DNA from: Eggerthella sinensis
Lineage (GTDB): Bacteria > Actinomycetota > Coriobacteriia > Coriobacteriales > Eggerthellaceae
Direction: 5' to 3'
DNA: 64,000 nucleotides
Assembly (NCBI RefSeq): GCF_003339815.1
Contig: NZ_PPTT01000022.1
Span: 1 to 64,000 of the forward strand
The notes beneath the pieces were generated by a model that saw nothing but the letters and a program-made list of their open reading frames with translations, ran no database searches and was not told the DNA's origin. Of the stretch, positions 7,707 to 15,553 are shown piece by piece. Each line of letters begins with the position of its first letter. Within the stretch, counting starts at the first letter, position 1. Made by a program: the position numbers and the translations under genes.

Positions 7707-8153
7707 ATGGAATATCGAGCGTTGGCGCAGGAGCTGGTGGGCATGCGGGCGGAGCTGCGGCGCGCGGGCGTCGAGCGGCTGGTGGACCGCATGGCCGCCG
7801 GCGAACAGGGCGCGCTGTTCCTGCTGCTGCAGGACGGCGAGATCGCGCACCCGAAAGACCTCAGCGAGCGCATGGGCGTGAGCACCGCGCGCGTTGCCAC
7901 GATGCTCGGCCACCTGGAAGAACGCGGCCTACTCACGCGCTCGCCCGACCCGGCTGACAACCGGCAGACGGTGGTGGCCCTCACCGACCGGGGCGTCGCC
8001 TACATCACCGAACGTCGCGACGAAGCGCTCGGCCTCATCGCGCAGCTGCTCGAACGCCTCGGTCCCGAGGACGCGGCGCAGTACGTGCGCATTCAGAAGA
8101 AGCTCGTCGCCTGTCTGGCCGAGGAAGCCGTCGACGACGCGGCGAAAGGATAG
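7707..8153 (+). CDS. MarR-family transcriptional regulator
   Basis: This 148-residue protein has the MarR winged helix-turn-helix: GEIAHPKDLSERMGVSTARV, then MLGHLEERGLLTRSPDPADNRQ and the wing VVALTDRG. The flanking helices would form the dimer. GGAAGGAG lies upstream. The stop is 3 bases from the antiporter start, so the two genes form an operon, and the dyad at 7669-7683 is a likely operator. The protein probably controls the antiporter in response to an unknown ligand or stress. Confidence 0.9.
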   Translation: MEYRALAQELVGMRAELRRAGVERLVDRMAAGEQGALFLLLQDGEIAHPKDLSERMGVSTARVATMLGHLEERGLLTRSPDPADNRQTVVALTDRGVAYITERRDEALGLIAQLLERLGPEDAAQYVRIQKKLVACLAEEAVDDAAKG

Positions 8154-8156
8154 CCC

Positions 8157-10208
8157 ATGGAAATGTTCGAACTGGTATTGCTGCTGCTGGGCGCGGTGCT
8201 CGTTTCCACCGTGCTCGACCAGATGATGCCGCGCGTGTCGTTGCCGCTCGTGCAAATTGCCCTCGGCGTGGTGATCATCGTGCTGGTGGGCGTGCCGGTG
8301 CAGGTGGATATCGATCCGGAGCTGTTCCTCGTGCTGTTCATCGCGCCGCTGCTGTTCGACGAATCGCGGCACGCCAGCAAACGTGCGCTGTGGGACAACA
8401 AGGGCGCCATCCTGTCGCTGGCCGTGGGCCTCGTGCTGGTGACGGTGCTCATGGTGGGCTTCGTGTTGAACTGGCTCGAACCCACCATTCCGCTGGCGGC
8501 CGCCTTTGCGCTGGGCGCCGCGCTCGGGCCCACCGACGCGGTGGCCGTCACGGCGCTCGGCAAGGACATCCGCCTGTCCAAGCGCCAGAACACGCTGCTT
8601 TCGGGCGAGGCCCTCATCAACGACGCGTCGGGCGTCGTGTCGTTCCAGTTCGCCATCGCCGCAGCTGTCACCGGCGCGTTCTCGCTCGCCGAAGCGGCAT
8701 CGACGTTCGCCGTGAGCTTCTTCGGCGGCATCCTGCTGGGGCTGGCGCTTGGCCTTGTAGCGGCGGTTGCCCTGCGCCTCATTCGCAAGCAGGGCTTTGA
8801 GAGCGTGACGGTGCACGTGGTGTTCGAGGTGTTCACGCCGTTCCTCGTGTTCCTCGTGGCCGAGCACGTGGGCGTGAGCGGCATCCTGGCCGTGGTGGCC
8901 GCGGGCCTGCTCATCACGCTGCTGCCGAAGGAGTCCACGCCGGCGTCCGCACGCCTCAAGCTGGCCTCCGACAGCGTGTGGGAAACGCTCGTGTTCGTGA
9001 TCAACGGCGTGGTGTTCGTGCTGCTGGGCATGCAGCTGCCGCGCGCCATCATGCCCACGTGGAACGGCCCTGCCGACGCCTTGAACCTGGTGGGCCTCGT
9101 GCTGCTCATCACGCTGCTGGTGGAGGGCGTGCGTTTCGTGTGGGTGCTGGGCATGGAGGCGTTCGCGCGCAAGGGCAAGCTGGCGAAGGGCGCCGTGCGC
9201 GATGCGCTGGTTACCACGCTGGCCGGCCCGAAGGGCGCCGTCACCCTGTCCATCGCGTTCACCGTGCCCTTCTCCTTGGCCGACGGCTCGCTCTTCCCGA
9301 ACCGCGACATGCTCATCTTCCTGGCGTCGGGCGTCATTCTGTGCACCTTGCTGCTGGCGAACTTCGTCGTGCCGCTGCTTGCGCCGAAGGCCGACGAGGA
9401 GGACGACGACGCGGTTGTGCAAGCCGCGAACATCGCCATTCTCGAGCGTGTGGTGTTGCAGCTGAAAGCCGAGGAAACGCCCGACACCGAACTGGCCACG
9501 CGCATCGTGGTGCGGCAGTACGAAGAGCGCATCAAGCGGCTGCGTCGGCAGAGCACGTCCGCGGCGTGCCTGATGGAGCTGCGCGTCGGCATGCTCGATT
9601 GCCAGCGGGCCTACGTCGAGCAGTGCATGGCCGAGGGCGTCGTGGCACCCGCGGAGGGGCAGCGCTACCTCGAGCAATTCGAGCACATGCGCGAGATGCT
9701 GCTGCATCGTCAAGCGCACCAGAACAAGGGCGCTCGCGTGTTCCGCCACGCGAAGATGACCGCCACGCGAACGGTGCGCAGCATGACGCGCATGTTCGCG
9801 AAGCCGCACTTCAGCGGCGAGGAGATGCAGGCCGCGCGCGCCTTCCGCGTGGGGCTTGAGCAGTGCTCGCTCGACTTCCTCGAAACGAAAACGGACGATC
9901 CGAACGTGGAGGTGGCAGAGGGTGCCGCTATGCTGGCGGCCGAGTGCCGCGCGACGCTCGCGGCGTTCGAGCTGCGCGACGATCATGCGTCCGACGGCCG
10001 CCCGCCCCGCGAGGCGCGCGGCCCCCTCACGCGCGACCCCGACGCCATCGAGGAGATCAAGGTTGACGTGACCGAGATCGAAACCGAAGCGCTGCGCCTC
10101 GAACTCGACGAAATCCAGCGCATGCGCGAAGCGGGCACGCTCGGTCGCGAAACGGCGCGCGAACTGCGCGAAGAGGTGTACCTGCTGCAGATGACGGTGG
10201 GCGACTAG
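8157..10208 (+). CDS. Na+/H+ antiporter, CPA1 (NhaP-like) family
   Basis: This 683-residue protein has an N-terminal membrane domain of about 12 segments (residues 1-420) and a long charged cytoplasmic tail. Family marks include GPTDAVAVTALGKD, GEALINDASGVVSFQ with the paired Asn-Asp transport residues, and GPKGAVTLSIAF. It would exchange cytoplasmic Na+ or K+ for protons to hold pH and ion balance. The roughly 260-residue tail is rich in Glu, Arg and Lys and mostly helical, suggesting a regulatory role. GAAAGGA precedes the start. It is the second gene of the MarR operon. Confidence 0.9.
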   Translation: MEMFELVLLLLGAVLVSTVLDQMMPRVSLPLVQIALGVVIIVLVGVPVQVDIDPELFLVLFIAPLLFDESRHASKRALWDNKGAILSLAVGLVLVTVLMVGFVLNWLEPTIPLAAAFALGAALGPTDAVAVTALGKDIRLSKRQNTLLSGEALINDASGVVSFQFAIAAAVTGAFSLAEAASTFAVSFFGGILLGLALGLVAAVALRLIRKQGFESVTVHVVFEVFTPFLVFLVAEHVGVSGILAVVAAGLLITLLPKESTPASARLKLASDSVWETLVFVINGVVFVLLGMQLPRAIMPTWNGPADALNLVGLVLLITLLVEGVRFVWVLGMEAFARKGKLAKGAVRDALVTTLAGPKGAVTLSIAFTVPFSLADGSLFPNRDMLIFLASGVILCTLLLANFVVPLLAPKADEEDDDAVVQAANIAILERVVLQLKAEETPDTELATRIVVRQYEERIKRLRRQSTSAACLMELRVGMLDCQRAYVEQCMAEGVVAPAEGQRYLEQFEHMREMLLHRQAHQNKGARVFRHAKMTATRTVRSMTRMFAKPHFSGEEMQAARAFRVGLEQCSLDFLETKTDDPNVEVAEGAAMLAAECRATLAAFELRDDHASDGRPPREARGPLTRDPDAIEEIKVDVTEIETEALRLELDEIQRMREAGTLGRETARELREEVYLLQMTVGD

Positions 10209-10233
10209 CGCGCGGCGCGGGCGGCATCTCTGG

Positions 10234-10277
10234 TATAGTACGGATACGCATTCCGGGGGAGGAGCGCGTATCCGTAC
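10234..10277. promoter_or_regulatory. Promoter region with 12-bp inverted repeat
   Basis: A -10 element TATAGT (10234-10239) overlaps a perfect 12-bp inverted repeat, 10238-10249 with 10266-10277. The 16-base loop carries GGGGGAGGAG. The repeat could be an operator for the LuxR protein encoded next, or an RNA hairpin in its leader. Confidence 0.55.
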
Positions 10278-10297
10278 CTAGGGGAGTGCTCACGTTC

Positions 10298-11776
10298 ATG
10301 AACGAGATGCTCGATAGATTCACGGGGAACATTTCACCGGTGGCATTGCTCGTGTCGTCGTTTTTCTGGTCGTGGTTCGACGTGGTGCCGTTCAGCCCTG
10401 CGCTGTTCTCGGCCGCGGGACGGCCCGTCGACGCGCTGCCGTTCATCGTGTCGTTTGCCGCGAGCGCGCTGCTGCTGGGGTTGTTGGCCGCAAGCGCCCG
10501 CGCCCGCTCGCGCGTGCTCGACCCGCGCGTGTTCGCCGCCTGCTCACTGCTGTGCGGCACGGTGGGCTCGGTGCTCGTATTCGCGGGCGTTCAGACGAAT
10601 CCGGCGCTGCTCGTTATCGGCGGCATCCTCATCGGGGCCTATCAGAGCGTCGGGGCCGTGCTGTGCGGCGGCATCGCCACCTGCCAGGGCACCACGAACG
10701 CGCTCGTGCACCTTGCCGCCGCGCTGCCGCTCAACATCGTGGCCATCCTCTTGGTGATGTTCCTGCAACCTGCGGCATCGGTGGTGTTCGCCGTGCTGCT
10801 GCCGTTGTTCTCGGCGTTGTGCTACGCCGTCTACCTCGTGCGCGGACAGAATCGCGCCACGCTCGAGGCCATCGCCGTCGTGCGCGAGAAGGCCGTCGAC
10901 GGCGCCCGTCGCGCCCGTCGCATGTTCGGCTGCGACCGCTACTTCCTGCTCATGGTGCTGGTTATCAGCGCATCGTTCGGATTTGCGAACTACCAGGGCC
11001 TGTTCGCTTCCAGCTCGCAGGGCGTGTACCTGGAATACGTCACCGTCGCTTTGCGCGCCTTCGTCAGCCTGGCCATGCTGGCGGGCTACCTGCTCTACTC
11101 GTGGCGGCCCTACCTTATCCTGCAAGGGGCGCTCGTGGCCATGTCCCTCGGGCTCATCGGATGCGGTCTGCTGGCCGTTATGGGCGTGCCGGGCTCGTTC
11201 GTGTCCGACTGCCTGTTCTTCACGGGCTACGCGTGCTTCGACCTGCTCATCTGGATGATCATCATCATGATCGGCTACAAGTCGGGCACGTCGCTGCTGC
11301 GCATCATCTGCGTGGTGTACACGGTGGACCAGCTGGGCATCTTGCTGGGTACGGTGCTCGGTCAGGCCGTGGGCGGCGACGGCGCCACCATCGTGTCCTA
11401 CATCGTGTTCGGCAGCGCGCTGCTGCTGTTGACCGTGGGCTTCTCAAGTGGGAAGAGCGCTATCTGGGATCGACTGAGCACGTACGAAGTGGAGTTCAAC
11501 CGGCCTGACGACGCTTCGCTGCGCGAGGAGGGCGATGTGGGCACGGCACCGGGCTATCAGGATCGCATCGCCGCGCTGTCGTCCATGTTCTTCCTCACCT
11601 CGCGCGAGACCGATGTTCTGGGCCTGCTCGTTGCCGGGCGCAACGGCCCCTACATCTCGGAGCACCTGCACGTATCGGAGAATACGGTGAAGAGCCACAT
11701 TCGCCACATTTACACCAAAGTGAACGTGCACAACCGACAAGAGCTGCTTGACCTGGTGTTTCCCCAGCAATCCTAG
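10298..11776 (+). CDS. Membrane-embedded LuxR-family regulator
   Basis: This 492-residue protein has about 12 membrane segments (residues 15-400), then a cytoplasmic linker and a C-terminal LuxR helix-turn-helix (about 425-490). The DNA-binding part runs SSMFFLTSRETDVLGLLVAGRNG, then ISEHLHVSENTVKSHIRHIYTKVNVHNRQELLDLV. There is no response-regulator receiver, so the membrane part probably senses a ligand directly. The ATG at 10298 is chosen over an upstream in-frame GTG (10286) because AGGGGAG (10280-10286) overlaps the latter. It precedes an orphan lipoprotein and a Tat-exported flavin reductase, its likely target genes. This is the first of three such regulators in the window. Confidence 0.9.
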   Translation: MNEMLDRFTGNISPVALLVSSFFWSWFDVVPFSPALFSAAGRPVDALPFIVSFAASALLLGLLAASARARSRVLDPRVFAACSLLCGTVGSVLVFAGVQTNPALLVIGGILIGAYQSVGAVLCGGIATCQGTTNALVHLAAALPLNIVAILLVMFLQPAASVVFAVLLPLFSALCYAVYLVRGQNRATLEAIAVVREKAVDGARRARRMFGCDRYFLLMVLVISASFGFANYQGLFASSSQGVYLEYVTVALRAFVSLAMLAGYLLYSWRPYLILQGALVAMSLGLIGCGLLAVMGVPGSFVSDCLFFTGYACFDLLIWMIIIMIGYKSGTSLLRIICVVYTVDQLGILLGTVLGQAVGGDGATIVSYIVFGSALLLLTVGFSSGKSAIWDRLSTYEVEFNRPDDASLREEGDVGTAPGYQDRIAALSSMFFLTSRETDVLGLLVAGRNGPYISEHLHVSENTVKSHIRHIYTKVNVHNRQELLDLVFPQQS

Positions 11777-11824
11777 CGGGCGCGCCGCCGTTCGCCGCGG
11801 CTTCGTCAGCGGTACGTGCGTCTC

Positions 11825-11844
11825 ATCACAAACGGGTGATTTTT
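11825..11844 (+). terminator. Weak intrinsic terminator
   Basis: ATCAC/GTGAT forms a 5-bp stem around a 6-base loop, followed by four T residues, 50 bases after the LuxR stop codon. The stem is short. Confidence 0.4.
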
Positions 11845-11961
11845 CCAAAACGCCCGCACCTGATGAAGCAATTCCCTTCCGCATCGCGTTCAATCGTTTC
11901 CAAGCCGCCAGCCGGCAAGGGACCGGTTCGACGCGGCGAATCGAATAGGAAGGGGAGAGGG

Positions 11962-12432
11962 ATGGAATTGCGTACGAGAGGGAGCAAGGCGAAGCGCGTA
12001 TCGATGCTGCTGGCCGTGGCCATGGTGGCCGTTCTGTCGCTGGGCGCGCTTGTGGCCTGCGGAGGCAACGGGTCGGGGAGCGCAGCTGGCGCGGGCAGCG
12101 CAAGCTCGGCGGACAGCACGACGAAGACGCTCGTGAAAACCGCGACGAACGAGATGACGCTCGTCGATTGGGACGTGTCGGAGGCCGACAGCCCCATTAC
12201 GGTGTCGAGCGACGACGCGAAGTTCGCCGACTACGTGACGGACTTGCGCGAGATCACCGGCTTCAACATCGAGAGCCTCACCATGCAGGTGAAGGTCGTC
12301 GAGTTCGCCGGTGCCGAAATTGCCGCCACGCATGAAAACGTGAAGGACAACACCTACACCATCGAGAGCCTGGAAGCGGTCGTCGATGGCAAGACCATCA
12401 CCTACTCCGATGGCGACTTCAAAAAGAGGTAA
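11962..12432 (+). CDS. Putative lipoprotein of unknown function
   Basis: This 156-residue protein has a basic N-terminus, a hydrophobic core and a lipobox LVAC. A Gly/Ser/Ala-rich linker follows, then a roughly 110-residue domain of mixed strands and helices (DWDVSEADSPITVSSDD to the end). I recognise no known domain; there is no CxxCH haem motif and no FMN attachment motif. AGGGGAGAGGG immediately precedes the ATG, and the frame's open stretch before it looks non-coding. It sits 53 bases before the flavin reductase gene and after the LuxR gene. It may be an accessory of that reductase at the outer face of the membrane, but this is only contextual. Confidence 0.75.
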   Translation: MELRTRGSKAKRVSMLLAVAMVAVLSLGALVACGGNGSGSAAGAGSASSADSTTKTLVKTATNEMTLVDWDVSEADSPITVSSDDAKFADYVTDLREITGFNIESLTMQVKVVEFAGAEIAATHENVKDNTYTIESLEAVVDGKTITYSDGDFKKR

Positions 12433-12485
12433 GTCCTCCTTCAACCCCCGTTTTCATTTCATCGATACGAAAGTGAGATACTCAC

Positions 12486-14054
12486 ATGACTGAATTGAGC
12501 AGAAGGAATTTCTTGTTGGGCGCCGGTATGGCGGGTGCGGCGCTGGCCATGAGCGCGACGGGCGTGGCCCACGCGGCCGACAAGAAGGCGTCGGAAGACG
12601 AGGACTGGGCGAGCCAGGTCACCGAGGAAATCTCGTGCGACATCCTCGTGGTGGGCGGCGGGTTCTCCGGCACGTCGGCTGCCGTGCAGGCGGGCGAGAA
12701 CGGCGACAAGGTGCTGCTGATCGAGGGCCAGTCGGCGCTCGGCGGCAACGGCACGGGCGTCGAGTGCACGAACGCCTACGGCCTGCATCCCAACTCGGGC
12801 GAGGCCACGCTCGGCGAGATGGTGCGCTACGAGGCCGACGCGCAGTCCTACACGGTCAACCAGATGTTCATCCGCGACATGATCAGCCACGCTGCGGAAA
12901 ACGTGCAGTGGCTCATCGACAACGGCGTGCAGTACGAGGCCATCGAGGATCTCGACCCCGCGTACCTGGAAATGTACAAGCAGGGTCGCTACCGCGCCGA
13001 GTTCAGCTTCGACTACGTGTACAAGGGCGGCGCGGCCGGCATCGGCTATTTCCCGTACATGAAGAAGAAGCTGGCCGAGTACGGCGTGAACCTGCGCCTG
13101 AACACGCGTGCCCGCGACCTGTTCCTCGACGAAAACGGCAACGTGGCCGGCGCGTACGCCACCGACACGTACGGCGACACCATCAAGATCAACGCGAAGG
13201 CCGTCATCGTGAGCACGGGCGGTTTCGGCGAGGACGCCGCGCGCATGGGCAAGCTGGGCGTCGACCTCGAGGATATCCGCATCATCGGCACGCCGGGCCA
13301 CTACGGCGATGGCGTGACCATGATGATCAAGGCCGGCGGCATCGAGCACGGCGCACCGGCGTTCGGCTGCACGAACATCATCGGCTCGGCCGGCCCCTGG
13401 GGCCCCATCTGGGACAAGCTGTGCTGGGGCGGTCCGTGCCTGTGGGTGGACATCCATGGCGAGCGCTTCTCCGACGAGGCGTGCTCCACGTACACGCACA
13501 ACTTCGAGTTGCAGAACGTGCCGGTGCGTCTGGCCGGCGGCACCTGCTGGAGCATCATGGACAAGGACGTTTACGAGTACATGCTCGACGGCGACGAGGA
13601 ATGCGCGCAGCTGTGGGAAGAGATGATCGCCAAAGGCGACGACGCCTACAAAGCCGACTCGCTTGAAGAGCTGGCGAAGATCATGGACGTGGACAAAGAT
13701 CTGTTCCTCGCCCAGGTCAAGCAGTACAACGCGAACGTCGAAGCCGGGGTGGACGCCGACTTCGGCAAGGACGCCGAGTACCTCATGCCCATCGCCACGC
13801 CGCCCTTCTACTGCGGCCTCATCCGCGGCGCGCTCGAGGGCCTGTACTCCGGCGGCGTGAAAACCGACCGCCAGTTCCGCGTGAAGAAGCCGGGCCGCGA
13901 CCAGGCGTTCGACAACCTGTTCGCCGTGGGCGCCGACGGCGGCATGCTGTACAACAACATGTACGGCATCGACATCAACGGCTCCATGACCTGCCACGGC
14001 GTGAACAGCGCCCGCACGGCCGCGAACACCGCGCACAAGCTCATCGCCGGCTAG
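12486..14054 (+). CDS. Tat-exported FAD-dependent reductase, fumarate/urocanate reductase type
   Basis: This 522-residue protein starts with a Tat signal (SRRNFLLGAG, ending near AHA). The Rossmann FAD-binding motif ILVVGGGFSGTSAAVQAGE follows, then ALGGNG, a middle capping domain with GGFGEDAARMG, and the C-terminal FAD stretch LFAVGADGGMLYNNMYG. The family uses bound FAD to reduce C=C bonds of organic acceptors outside the membrane during anaerobic respiration. It lacks an FMN-binding domain, so electrons must come from another carrier. The neighbouring LuxR and lipoprotein genes suggest inducible use of one particular substrate, which cannot be named. Confidence 0.87.
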   Translation: MTELSRRNFLLGAGMAGAALAMSATGVAHAADKKASEDEDWASQVTEEISCDILVVGGGFSGTSAAVQAGENGDKVLLIEGQSALGGNGTGVECTNAYGLHPNSGEATLGEMVRYEADAQSYTVNQMFIRDMISHAAENVQWLIDNGVQYEAIEDLDPAYLEMYKQGRYRAEFSFDYVYKGGAAGIGYFPYMKKKLAEYGVNLRLNTRARDLFLDENGNVAGAYATDTYGDTIKINAKAVIVSTGGFGEDAARMGKLGVDLEDIRIIGTPGHYGDGVTMMIKAGGIEHGAPAFGCTNIIGSAGPWGPIWDKLCWGGPCLWVDIHGERFSDEACSTYTHNFELQNVPVRLAGGTCWSIMDKDVYEYMLDGDEECAQLWEEMIAKGDDAYKADSLEELAKIMDVDKDLFLAQVKQYNANVEAGVDADFGKDAEYLMPIATPPFYCGLIRGALEGLYSGGVKTDRQFRVKKPGRDQAFDNLFAVGADGGMLYNNMYGIDINGSMTCHGVNSARTAANTAHKLIAG

Positions 14055-14079
14055 CGCCCGCGCATCCCAACCGTTTCAC

Positions 14080-14118
14080 GAGCCCAAGCCCCCTCCCTCC
14101 CGGCTTGGGCTCATCTTT
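14080..14118 (+). terminator. Intrinsic terminator after flavin reductase
   Basis: An 11-bp stem GAGCCCAAGCC/GGCTTGGGCTC (14080-14090, 14102-14112) with an 11-base loop is followed by ATCTTTTTT. Confidence 0.9.
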
Positions 14119-14127
14119 TTTCGAAAG

Positions 14128-14150
14128 CATACGGGTGGTACCCTCGTATG
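14128..14150. promoter_or_regulatory. Imperfect 23-bp dyad before sensory operon
   Basis: CATACG...CGTATG arms with additional inner pairing form a near-symmetric 23-bp element. It lies about 50 bases upstream of a possible -10 (TACTAT, 14200-14205) for the solute-binding protein gene. It is a candidate operator; the binding protein is unknown. Confidence 0.4.
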
Positions 14151-14232
14151 GAGGCGACTGAAGTGTCGGTTGAGCCGTCCCGGATCAGGCGATTCGTGGT
14201 ACTATCTTTTCGTCTATCTTGGGGATCGAGGC

Positions 14233-15549
14233 GTGGAGGAGAGCGCGCTGAAAAGCCGAGCAATCAAAGTCGCCGCATTGATCCTAGCTGCCTTGTTCAC
14301 GGTGGCCGGTTGCACGAGCCACGCCGATACCACGGTCGTCCCAGAAGAAGAAGCTCCCCTGTATACCTGGGGAGAATTCACCGGAAGAACCATTACCGTG
14401 TGGGGCGACAAGGACGACCTTTCGCGGCCTTATATTGTCAGGGCTTTCGAGGACTATCAGCAGAAAACCGGCAACGTCATAGAGGTCGTGCCTCTGTCAA
14501 AAGTGGATCTCGATGAAAAGGTCCCTCGCGCATTTTCGTCAGACGAAGAAGAGCGACCCGATCTGCTTTTGAGCTACGGCGGTACCAACGTAGAGAACTT
14601 GAATCCCGATGAGAATTTCTACGATTTCACCGATGCGCCGTGGATTGACGATTTGACCGACACCGCGCTGACCCAGGCCGTTTTTAACGGAAAAGTCATC
14701 GGCTTGCCTCATGGAGAAGCTTCCGTTTCCGGAACGCTCTACAACAAGGAGCTTTTCGAAACCTATCATCTGGATATTCCCACGACGCAAGAAGAGTTCT
14801 TGTCTGTGTGCGAAACCCTGCTGCAAAACGGGGTGACTCCCGTCTATTTGCCCTACAAGGAAATAACCATGCTGCTCTACCAGTTTCCCATGGACAGCTT
14901 CTTGAAAGAGCAGCGAGTATTGGACGGTCTCAACGACAACACGTTGTCCTATGCGGATGTTCCGGAAATGAGAAAAATCGTCCAGTGGTATAAGACCATG
15001 TCCGATAGCGGTTACTTCGGTGAAGCCTATGCGGATAACGACTGGGACGGCATGGACGAGGCGATGCAAAGCGGCGAGTACGCCATGATGCTGTGCTGGG
15101 ATACATGGCTCTACACCGGCTACACCGGAGACCCTTCGAACATAGGCATCATGCCCGCCTTCATGGGGACGCCCGAAAACGGCAGCTTCGAAGGACCGAA
15201 TATTCTGCTGGGCATCGCGAACAAAAAAAGCGACCAGCTGGACGTCACGCTCGACTTGATAAACTTCATGGCGGATCCCTGCAATTATAACGTGCACTAT
15301 GCGGGCGTTTACACGGCTCCCGTGTTCAACGATCAGCGGGGAAGCATTACCACCCCGCAGTATATGGAGACGGAACGGCTGATCAACAAGCTGTTCTACA
15401 ACTCCACGGCCTGGTCGCGCGTGCGGGGATTCTCCCAAATCGACGCATCCTACATTCAACAGTACATGCAAGACGAGCTGTCGTTGGAGTCCTGTTTGCA
15501 GGCCATGAACGATGCCCGGTTGAGCCGCCTCGGACTTCAGGAGCCATAG
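14233..15549 (+). CDS. Extracellular solute-binding lipoprotein, ABC family 1 type
   Basis: This 438-residue protein has a signal peptide ending in the lipobox VAGC, then a two-lobed periplasmic-binding fold of the sugar-binding type. Marks include [51 protein letters not shown] and [17 protein letters not shown]-like segments. GTG 14233 is chosen because it begins right before the basic-hydrophobic signal; a TTG 63 bases upstream is possible. No permease or ATPase gene is adjacent. Instead the gene ends 4 bases before a giant sensor kinase, so it probably hands a ligand to that kinase, as TorT does for TorS. Codon use is less GC-biased than in neighbouring regions. Confidence 0.85.
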   Translation: MEESALKSRAIKVAALILAALFTVAGCTSHADTTVVPEEEAPLYTWGEFTGRTITVWGDKDDLSRPYIVRAFEDYQQKTGNVIEVVPLSKVDLDEKVPRAFSSDEEERPDLLLSYGGTNVENLNPDENFYDFTDAPWIDDLTDTALTQAVFNGKVIGLPHGEASVSGTLYNKELFETYHLDIPTTQEEFLSVCETLLQNGVTPVYLPYKEITMLLYQFPMDSFLKEQRVLDGLNDNTLSYADVPEMRKIVQWYKTMSDSGYFGEAYADNDWDGMDEAMQSGEYAMMLCWDTWLYTGYTGDPSNIGIMPAFMGTPENGSFEGPNILLGIANKKSDQLDVTLDLINFMADPCNYNVHYAGVYTAPVFNDQRGSITTPQYMETERLINKLFYNSTAWSRVRGFSQIDASYIQQYMQDELSLESCLQAMNDARLSRLGLQEP

Positions 15550-15553
15550 CAGC

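Noticed and set aside
7929-9986. A 685-codon minus-strand open frame opposite the antiporter
   Set aside because: Its composition (long runs of His, Arg, Gln, Glu) is that of an antisense shadow. It has no domain, signal or ribosome-binding site.
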